The notes below the pieces were generated by a model, which saw only the letters and a program-made list of their open reading frames with translations, was not told where the DNA came from and searched no databases. Below are positions 21,136-26,889 of a stretch of DNA of 26,889 bases, in pieces. The translations under genes and the position numbers were made by a program. The stretch spans positions 1-26,889 of the forward strand of contig JBCDCP010000028.1 in assembly GCA_039181495.1 (NCBI GenBank). The letters run 5' to 3'. The stretch comes from JBCDCP01 sp039181495 (GTDB lineage Bacteria; Pseudomonadota; Alphaproteobacteria; Rhizobiales; Tepidamorphaceae). The stretch's first letter is position 1. Each line of letters opens with the position of its first letter.

Positions 21136-23712
21136 CTAAGCGACTTTCTTCTTGGTGGTCTTGCGCCGGGTTTTCTTGCCAAAGAAGCGTTTTGCCACCT
21201 CTTCAGCCGAGACCGCTGGGCTGAACAGGAAACCCTGCATTTCGGTGTAGCCCGCCTGCCGAACGATCTCCTTTTGCTCTTCGGTCTCGACGCCCTCAGC
21301 CGTCGTTGACATGCCCAGGCTCTGGCTCAAGCTCGCAACGGCATTGACGATTGCAGCTGCGTCGGGCCTGGCGGAAAGGTCACGAACGAAGCTGCCATCG
21401 ATTTTGATCTTGTCGAATGGGAAACTGCGCAAGTAGCTGAGCGACGAATAGCCCGTGCCAAAATCGTCCATGGCGATCCGCACGCCCATGTCGCGCAGAC
21501 CGTGCAGCGTCTTCAACGTGCTCTCGTTGTTGTCGAGCAGAGCATTTTCCGTGATCTCAAGTTCGAGGCGGTTGGCGGCCAGTTTGGAGCGCGCCAGCGC
21601 ACCAAAGGCCGTTTCAATCAGCCTTTCATCGCGGAACTGGGCTGGAGAGAGATTGACGGCGATTCGCACTCCGGCTGGCCATTTGACGGCATCCTTGCAG
21701 GCTTGCTGGATCACCCATTCTCCCAGCGCCACGATGAGCCCGGTTTCTTCAGCAATCGGGATGAACTCACCCGGTGAGACCATGCCGCGTTGTGGGTGCG
21801 GCCAGCGCAACAGGGCCTCGAAACCTGAGATCTTGTCGGTCTTCAAGTCGACCAGAGGCTGGTAATGAAGCCGGAACTCGCCATTCCGCAGTGCCTTGCG
21901 CATATCAATTTCAAGCTCGCGACGCGTCTGCATCCGCGCGTCCATTTCGGGCTCGAAGAACCGGTAGATGCCGCGGCCATCGTTCTTGGCGCGATAGAGT
22001 GCCATGTCGGCATTGCGCATCAGATCATCTGGGCCATCACCATCCGCGGGAGCAAACGCGATGCCGATGCTGGCGCCGACAACCATCTGGTGGCCTGCAA
22101 TTTCAAAAGGTTCGGCAACAACTTCACAGATCCGCCGTGCCAGCGTTGCCGTCTCACCTGGATCCTTCACATTTGCCTGGAGGATCGCGAATTCATCGCC
22201 GCCAAGCCGCGCGATCGTGTCGCCGGGGCGGATGCAGCCCTCGAGACGGCTGGCAGCTGCAATGAGAAGTTTGTCGCCGACTGGATGACCCAGTGAGTCA
22301 TTGATGCTCTTGAAGCGGTCGAGATCGAGGCACAGGATTGCATATTTGCCGCCCCGCTTCAGCTTCGCGTCCATCTCTGCCATCCGCTCGCGGAACAGGG
22401 TCCTGTTGGGCAGGTCGGTGAGCGAGTCGTGATTGGTCATGTGGCTGAGGCGGGCCTGGGCGCGCTGCAGCTCGGTGATGTCGTCCATTGTGGCTACCCA
22501 GCCACCGGTCCCAAGCGGCTGAAAAGCGATGACGATGACCCGGCCGTTGTTCAGTTCCTGTATCGTTGTTGTCGGCACTTTCGACTTTACCGACGCAAGC
22601 CGCTCCTTGATGTACGCTTCAGGAGAGTCGCCATTGTAGACGCCGATGGTTGTTCGGTGCTCCACAATCTTCTGAAATGGCGTTCCGGGGACGGCCATAT
22701 CAGGTGGCAGATTGTATATTTCCATGAATCGCTGATTACAGACGACTAGCTCTGACTTCTCGTCGAACATGCACAAGCCCTGGGTCATATTCGCAAGCGC
22801 GGCATGGAACCGCTCAAGCTGTGCCTCAAGCTCCTTCTCGTGGGCGATGACTGCAAGCTCCGCCTTTTTGCGCTTGGTGATATCGGTATAGGTGGTGACG
22901 AAACCACCGTCAGGGGCTGGGTTGCCGCGAATCTCGATGACTGTGCCATCTGGCCGGGTCCGCTCGAAGCAGTGCGGCTGCAGCTTGGCGGCGAGTTCGA
23001 CACGCTCGCGCACCATGTCTTCGACGTCGCCGGATCCGTACTCTCCGCGTTGTGCGTTGTGCCGGATGAAGGCCTCGAACGGCGTGCCCGGTCTGCCGAG
23101 CTCTTCTGGAAATTCGAGCAGCTCGACGAATTTACTGTTCAAGACAGCACAGTTGAGATTGCGATCCATCATCGAGATGCCCTGGTCGATCGCTTCCAGC
23201 AGCACATCCATCTGTTCGGATTTCGCAGTTAGGGCACTTCTCTGATCGTGCAGGTCACTGATGTCGAGGTGGATGGTGACCAGTCCACCATCCTTCATGC
23301 GCCGGAGATAGGAGCGAACGACGCGGCCATTTCCAAGCACATGTTCGACGGTGTTCTCAGGGTTGATCCGCTGTTTCTTGCGCTGTTTCAGCCACGTCTT
23401 GCTGGCGTATTGGTCACTGGCGGCCGGACCTTCGCGAAAGAGCTTCACGCGTTCATCGAAGCTCATTCCCGGCACGATCTGATCTTCGAACCCTGGAAAA
23501 AACCAGTTCTTGAATCGGCTATTGCAGTAAACCAGTCGGTCATCCGCATCGCAGATGAGAAAACTCACGGGCAGGCTTTCGATGATGTCCGAAAGCTGAA
23601 TCGCCGCCAGAGCGCGATTCTGTTTGTCCTCGAAACTAGCCTTATCAGATGTAGCCGTTCTGGCTCGACTTCGGCGCGGCGTGTTTGACGCACCTCTTTG
23701 GTCGTTCTTCAT
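21136..23712 (-). CDS. PAS-PAS-PAS-GGDEF-EAL cyclic-di-GMP signalling protein
   Basis: This 858-residue cytosolic protein combines three PAS sensor domains (about 35-150, 165-280, 300-415) with a diguanylate cyclase and a phosphodiesterase domain. The cyclase carries an intact RLGGDEF (GGDEF at 504-508) with the inhibitory RPGD site five residues before it. The EAL domain has EALLRW (632-634), ENALLDN and MDDFGTGYSSLSYL, so both activities look possible. The chain ends in a lysine-rich stretch (KKTRRKTTKKK). No membrane segment or signal peptide is present. ATG 23712 is supported by GGAG five bases before it; a TTG/GTG-type extension to 23742 is less likely. It lies between aguA, whose stop is six bases away, and aguB. 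It ends with TAG. Confidence 0.93.
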   Translation of the reverse strand: MKNDQRGASNTPRRSRARTATSDKASFEDKQNRALAAIQLSDIIESLPVSFLICDADDRLVYCNSRFKNWFFPGFEDQIVPGMSFDERVKLFREGPAASDQYASKTWLKQRKKQRINPENTVEHVLGNGRVVRSYLRRMKDGGLVTIHLDISDLHDQRSALTAKSEQMDVLLEAIDQGISMMDRNLNCAVLNSKFVELLEFPEELGRPGTPFEAFIRHNAQRGEYGSGDVEDMVRERVELAAKLQPHCFERTRPDGTVIEIRGNPAPDGGFVTTYTDITKRKKAELAVIAHEKELEAQLERFHAALANMTQGLCMFDEKSELVVCNQRFMEIYNLPPDMAVPGTPFQKIVEHRTTIGVYNGDSPEAYIKERLASVKSKVPTTTIQELNNGRVIVIAFQPLGTGGWVATMDDITELQRAQARLSHMTNHDSLTDLPNRTLFRERMAEMDAKLKRGGKYAILCLDLDRFKSINDSLGHPVGDKLLIAAASRLEGCIRPGDTIARLGGDEFAILQANVKDPGETATLARRICEVVAEPFEIAGHQMVVGASIGIAFAPADGDGPDDLMRNADMALYRAKNDGRGIYRFFEPEMDARMQTRRELEIDMRKALRNGEFRLHYQPLVDLKTDKISGFEALLRWPHPQRGMVSPGEFIPIAEETGLIVALGEWVIQQACKDAVKWPAGVRIAVNLSPAQFRDERLIETAFGALARSKLAANRLELEITENALLDNNESTLKTLHGLRDMGVRIAMDDFGTGYSSLSYLRSFPFDKIKIDGSFVRDLSARPDAAAIVNAVASLSQSLGMSTTAEGVETEEQKEIVRQAGYTEMQGFLFSPAVSAEEVAKRFFGKKTRRKTTKKKVA

Positions 23713-23869
23713 GTTCACTCCACCCCTAGGAGAAGAATACAAGACCGAAGTTTCTTTAATCTTACGTTTATGGACCGAGATGTTGGGTGGTGGTTCAGCG
23801 GCTTGACCGTAAGCCGTGTCGCGTCATGCTTTGCTGCAGAACGGAACCCGAAAAGCCAAAGAGGCCCCG

Positions 23870-24742
23870 ATGCGCCCTGTTTGTATTGCTGCCACACAAC
23901 TGGCCTGTACCGATGATCGTGATCGCAATATCGCACAAGCCGAGGCACTGGTTCGTGAAGCGGCCGATCGTGGCGCGAACATCATCCTTGTCCAGGAGTT
24001 GTTTGAAGGGTTGTATTTTTGCCAGGACGAGATTTCGCAGCACTTTGCAAGGGCGACGACAGTTGCCGACAATCCGGCAATCAAGCGGTTTTCGGAGCTT
24101 GCCCATGAGCTCGACGTGGTTTTGCCGGTGAGTTTTTTCGAAAGAGCCGGACAGGCGCATTTCAACTCGATTGCAGTCATTGATGCGGGGGGCGCCAATC
24201 TCGGTGTCTACCGCAAGAGCCACATCCCTCAAGGGTCGGGATATCAGGAGAAATATTATTTCAATCCTGGCGACACGGGATTCCGAGTGTTCTCGACCAA
24301 GTTTGGGAATGTCGGTGTCGGTGTCTGCTGGGACCAGTGGTTTCCTGAAGCGGCGCGGGCGATGGCGTTGATGGGCGCCGAGATGCTCCTCTATCCGACG
24401 GCGATCGGATCCGAATTGATGGATGGGAACTGGGATTCATCCAGGCATTGGCGCACTGTCATGTGTGGCCATGCGGGCGCAAATCTGATGCCGCTGGTTG
24501 CCTCCAATCGCGTCGGCACGGAGCCGGGTCGCCAAGGCACGGAGCTCACATTTTACGGCACCAGTTTTATTGCCGACTGGCAAGGCCAGGTGGTGACCGA
24601 CATGGACCGCGAAGAGGTCGGTGTTCGGACGGCCACATTTGATCTCGACGAGATTGCCGGATATCGCGCTGGCTGGGGGGTTTTCCGAGACCGGAGGCCC
24701 GATCTCTATGGTGTGCTCAGCTCGCTTGATGGATCTGCCTGA
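23870..24742 (+). CDS. aguB: N-carbamoylputrescine amidase
   Basis: This 290-residue nitrilase-superfamily enzyme hydrolyses N-carbamoylputrescine to putrescine, carbon dioxide and ammonia. The catalytic triad is Glu43 in ILVQELFEGLY, Lys116 in YRKSHIPQGSGYQEKYYF and Cys153 in GVGVCWDQWFPEAARAMALM. The segment KSHIPQGSGYQEKYYFNPGD and the HWRTVMCGHAGANLMPLVAS stretch are those of the AguB group. ATG 23870 is supported by GAGG five bases upstream; a frame start at 23816 lacks one. It is separated from aguA by the opposite-strand GGDEF/EAL gene, with a divergent promoter region of about 157 bases. Together aguA and aguB give the agmatine route to putrescine. It ends with TGA. Confidence 0.94.
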   Translation: MRPVCIAATQLACTDDRDRNIAQAEALVREAADRGANIILVQELFEGLYFCQDEISQHFARATTVADNPAIKRFSELAHELDVVLPVSFFERAGQAHFNSIAVIDAGGANLGVYRKSHIPQGSGYQEKYYFNPGDTGFRVFSTKFGNVGVGVCWDQWFPEAARAMALMGAEMLLYPTAIGSELMDGNWDSSRHWRTVMCGHAGANLMPLVASNRVGTEPGRQGTELTFYGTSFIADWQGQVVTDMDREEVGVRTATFDLDEIAGYRAGWGVFRDRRPDLYGVLSSLDGSA

Positions 24743-24939
24743 CCCGCTGAACCTGGGTCTGCCGGCAGAGCTGGACGCTAGCAGCTCGTACCACGATCTT
24801 AGAACTGTCCACGTCAGCCGTGCATAGAGCGAATGCCGCCTATTTGGGGACCGCCAGCGGATACCCCTTGCCGATATCCGCTACCGAGATGTAAACCTTA
24901 TCGTGTGGCAGATTAGGGGCTGAAAATGAGGAGGCCATC
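24743..24939. other. Intergenic region between aguB and small membrane protein gene
   Basis: This 197-base gap contains an 8-bp perfect inverted repeat (24856-24882) and a very strong GAGGAGG Shine-Dalgarno (24929-24935). No convincing promoter boxes or RNA gene are seen. Confidence 0.4.
24856..24882. promoter_or_regulatory. 8-bp inverted repeat between aguB and small membrane protein
   Basis: AGCGGATA (24856-24863) and TATCCGCT (24875-24882) are perfect arms with an 11-base spacer. There is no T-run after it. It could be an operator for the small gene, starting 57 bases downstream, or a 3' stem of aguB. Confidence 0.4.
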
Positions 24940-25110
24940 ATGAATCTCAGCGCGCCAACCAATCTCGTTTTTGTCATTTCGCTTGTTATTGCGATCGCCG
25001 GTATTCTCGCCGGGCTTGGGGTTATTGGCGCACTGCCGATTGCCTCGTTCTGGGTCGTCGTAATCGCCTACGCGGTTCTGGCCGCAGGTTGCCTCTTTAA
25101 GGGCATATAG
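24940..25110 (+). CDS. Small membrane protein, 56 residues, unknown function
   Basis: This short gene encodes a 56-residue, very hydrophobic protein beginning MNLSAPTNLVFVISLVIAIA. It has two likely membrane helices (residues about 9-28 and 34-52) joined by GVIGALPIAS, and ends CLFKGI. GAGGAGG lies 4 bases before the ATG, one of the strongest Shine-Dalgarno sequences in the window, and codon use is regular, so it is likely real. Similar tiny two-helix proteins are common in alphaproteobacteria, without known function. A second ATG at 24926 opens a five-codon frame (MRRPS) whose TGA overlaps this start codon. It ends with TAG. Confidence 0.75.
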   Translation: MNLSAPTNLVFVISLVIAIAGILAGLGVIGALPIASFWVVVIAYAVLAAGCLFKGI

Positions 25111-25225
25111 TGCGGGTGGCTTTCGCGCTTTCCTAGAACTGATTTGCGCAGGCTACCGCTCGCACTTCATCTATGGCGCCAGCCCGCCAGCCAAGGGGCT
25201 TATGTCCGTTGTGTTGGCCGCCTTA

Positions 25226-26461
25226 TCAGCCAGAAGTGGCGGACCGCTTGGCGGACGATGGCTTGGACTTATTAGTCCTTCCCACTGCAGGCTCGTAAAT
25301 TGGTTCGGTCACCATCTCGTCTACGCCTTCGCCAACTTCGTTTTCCAGGTCGGTCAAGAGCTCAAGTGTTGGGGTCCCAAGCTTGGCCCAACCGCGTTCT
25401 TCTTCATGCCTGAAGATTGCCCGACGCGTTCCGGGTCCGTAAATCGCATCGATCGGCCCTGCATAATAGCCCTTGTCCTTCAGGAGTTGCTGCACTCGGC
25501 GGAACTGATCTTCGGTTTCCAACAGCGATTCTCTCTCGAAGCGTTGAAGGCCGCTGACAAATGCTCGAGTGAGAACCGCAGTATTTGCGGTGTACTGCCA
25601 AAGTAGCTTCTGTCTCGTGCGACCTCCGGATCTTTGGGTGGTGCGATATTGTCTTCTTTCGACGTAACCGCTGTTGACGGCGACAACGCTGGGGCCCCGG
25701 GGTGTCTGAAGAAAGATCGGTGAACCCGATGCGCCCTTCTCCATGTCGCAATGGTGCAGCAGTAGATCTGGACTATTCGCAAAGGCGCGCCGTTGCGAGC
25801 TCAGGAATTTTCGATGATTGATATCGTTGATACCGCAGTCGGACGATCGGAGGTGTCCCTGTTCAAAGCGGCCCCCATGGTAACCAATCATGAAGACGCT
25901 ATCTTTCGTCGCCTGCGCTTGTAGTTCTGTTGGATCAATTGCCAACAAGTCCAGGGCCCGACCCTTGCAGAATGGGCTGCGGAGCTTTGCGATGGCCCAA
26001 TCGTCGTAGACGCGCGAGGAGTTGCGATTGGGAACGAAATCTCCATGGAAGAGCGCCAAAGCGGGCTGCCCGCTTAAAGACGTTTCAAGAGCCGTGGTCG
26101 TTGTTATCGTACGTCTCTCGGGCGTGCCGGTCGAAGATTGCCTGGCCAAGCTTGTGTCAAGCATGTTGAACCTGACACGAGACAGTTTCACCTTAGCGCG
26201 GGTCATGTCGCGTCTCAGAACACAGTGAGCGTTTGTTGCAACGAGAGAGTCTGAAACGCAAAACGCCGTGCATGTGTACTTGGCATCGCGATCGTGGATG
26301 AAACCAATCCCGCGTGCGAGGCTAATGCCGGACCCTTCCAAGGGTGTTCGGTCATCGTCACCGAAGATCGATGCAGTGTTCGCCTGGGCCACTACCGTTG
26401 CCTGCCAGCAGCCGATGCAGAGCGCGACCAAGAATAAGAACCTGTTCAGATGTCCAGCCAT
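25226..26461 (-). CDS. Secreted trypsin-like serine protease with C-terminal peptidoglycan-binding-like domain
   Basis: This 411-residue protein has a signal peptide (RFLFLVALCIGCWQATVVAQA), then a trypsin-like (S1, possibly S1B) protease domain. The triad is visible: His79 in ATNAHCV, Asp in YDDWAIAKL (153/154) and Ser245 in EKGASGSPIF. Several Cys residues suggest disulfides, so it acts in the periplasm or outside. Residues about 325-380 form a peptidoglycan_binding_1-like repeat with GYYAGPIDAIYGPGTR and a following ERGWAKLGTPTLELL. A short Lys/Ser-rich tail ends it. The start is ATG 26461 (GTGGGGGAG just before it); GTG 26470 or TTG 26491 are alternatives. It lies 95 bases downstream of a close paralogue in the same direction. 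It ends with TGA. Confidence 0.87.
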   Translation of the reverse strand: MAGHLNRFLFLVALCIGCWQATVVAQANTASIFGDDDRTPLEGSGISLARGIGFIHDRDAKYTCTAFCVSDSLVATNAHCVLRRDMTRAKVKLSRVRFNMLDTSLARQSSTGTPERRTITTTTALETSLSGQPALALFHGDFVPNRNSSRVYDDWAIAKLRSPFCKGRALDLLAIDPTELQAQATKDSVFMIGYHGGRFEQGHLRSSDCGINDINHRKFLSSQRRAFANSPDLLLHHCDMEKGASGSPIFLQTPRGPSVVAVNSGYVERRQYRTTQRSGGRTRQKLLWQYTANTAVLTRAFVSGLQRFERESLLETEDQFRRVQQLLKDKGYYAGPIDAIYGPGTRRAIFRHEEERGWAKLGTPTLELLTDLENEVGEGVDEMVTEPIYEPAVGRTNKSKPSSAKRSATSG

Positions 26462-26556
26462 CTCCCCCACGTAGCTATTTGATCGGACCAACCGAATGAA
26501 TGCGTGTTAAACGCACTTATAACGGGCTGAATTCGGGGGAATAGCAGTACAAATGG

Positions 26557-26889
26557 TTAGTTGCCGCTGTCTGTGCGTGAGCTTGGACTCGTTGCAGAGG
26601 AAGTCGTGCCGCTCACTGCGCTTACCTCCTCGTCAAAGAGCTGGGCGCCGATCTGTTCTTCTAGCGCGACCAGCAACTCAAGCGTCGGCACGCCGAGCTG
26701 GGCCCAGCCGCGTTCATCCTCGAATTTGAGAATGGCGCCACGCGTTCCAGGACCGTAGATCGCATCCAGCGGCCCGGCATAATACCCCTTTGCCTTGAGC
26801 AGCAATTGCAGGCGGCGGATCTGACTCTCGCTATGCAGGAGCGACTCCTCGCCGAAGCGATCTATGCCGTCTGAGAAAGCCCGCGCGAG
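26557..26889 (-). CDS. Paralogous protease, C-terminal part only (5' end outside window)
   Basis: The frame is open to the window edge (no stop in 26560-26889), so this is the 3' end of a gene starting beyond the window. About 110 residues are seen. They match the C-terminal part of the neighbouring protease at many positions: LARAFSDGIDRFGEESLL, GYYAGPLDAIYGPGTRGAI and DERGWAQLGVPTLELL. The end is a Ser/Thr-rich tail rather than a Lys-rich one. The peptidoglycan_binding_1-like repeat is complete; by likeness to its neighbour a trypsin-like domain is expected upstream, but not visible. It ends with TAA, 95 bases before the neighbour's ATG. Confidence 0.8.
   Translation of the reverse strand, partial: LARAFSDGIDRFGEESLLHSESQIRRLQLLLKAKGYYAGPLDAIYGPGTRGAILKFEDERGWAQLGVPTLELLVALEEQIGAQLFDEEVSAVSGTTSSATSPSSRTDSGN

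Noticed and set aside
1..26889. CRISPR array, insertion sequence, prophage, tRNA or rRNA
   Set aside because: Reading both strands I found no regularly spaced repeats, transposase, integrase, attachment-site duplication or tRNA cloverleaf. A dedicated scan (tRNAscan, Infernal) would settle small RNAs.

Overview
The window looks like a chromosomal segment of a GC-rich (roughly 60 percent), free-living alphaproteobacterium. Pointers are the two TRAP transport systems, a NicO transporter fused to a DUF1007 domain, a large PAS/GGDEF/EAL protein, the small hexapeptide transferase of the phosphonate-associated type, and ordinary alphaproteobacterial codon use with GTG and TTG starts. The species cannot be fixed from the sequence. 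I see no tRNA, rRNA, insertion sequence, prophage or CRISPR array. Of 25 gene ends read here, 15 use TAG, 6 TGA and 4 TAA, which is unusual for a GC-rich genome.

Layout, left to right. Positions 1-2.7 kb (+): the end of a polysaccharide flippase gene, a MarR regulator and a YebE-like DUF533 protein. 2.7-3.9 kb (-): a PLP aminotransferase, its stop codon overlapping that of the DUF533 gene. 4.07-5.8 kb (+): a rhodanese and a ChrA chromate transporter, translationally coupled. 5.8-7.2 kb (-): a MarR regulator with a lysine-rich tail and a lone nitrate/sulfonate-type ABC ATPase. 7.3-11.5 kb (+): creatininase-family hydrolase, hexapeptide acyltransferase, DUF1007-NicO metal exporter, type II haloacid dehalogenase. 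11.5-12.3 kb (-): a PuuD-like class I amidotransferase.

12.4-19.7 kb is a double TRAP locus. One TakP-like binding protein gene (-) is followed on the same strand by an unusually long DctQ and a DctM gene that carries an in-frame TAG codon and a soluble C-terminal extension of about 330 residues. From the same intergenic region a second, intact DctQ-DctM pair without its own binding protein runs the other way (+) and continues into a NIPSNAP protein and agmatine deiminase (aguA). A 12-bp hairpin lies between the binding-protein gene and the first DctQ gene.

19.7-24.7 kb holds both halves of the agmatine-to-putrescine route: aguA makes N-carbamoylputrescine from agmatine and aguB (N-carbamoylputrescine amidase) makes putrescine. 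Between them, on the opposite strand, sits a triple-PAS GGDEF/EAL protein. The nearby PuuD-like hydrolase would fit putrescine breakdown, so a polyamine/guanidino-compound theme with dedicated uptake is a reasonable inference, though the TRAP substrate cannot be read from the sequence.

24.9-26.9 kb: a 56-residue membrane protein, then two tandem paralogous secreted trypsin-like proteases with C-terminal peptidoglycan-binding-like repeats (-), the second running off the window.

The points most worth a second look are the amber-interrupted DctM gene with its long cytosolic tail, one binding protein serving two membrane pairs, the aguA-EAL-aguB arrangement, and several perfect inverted repeats in promoter regions.
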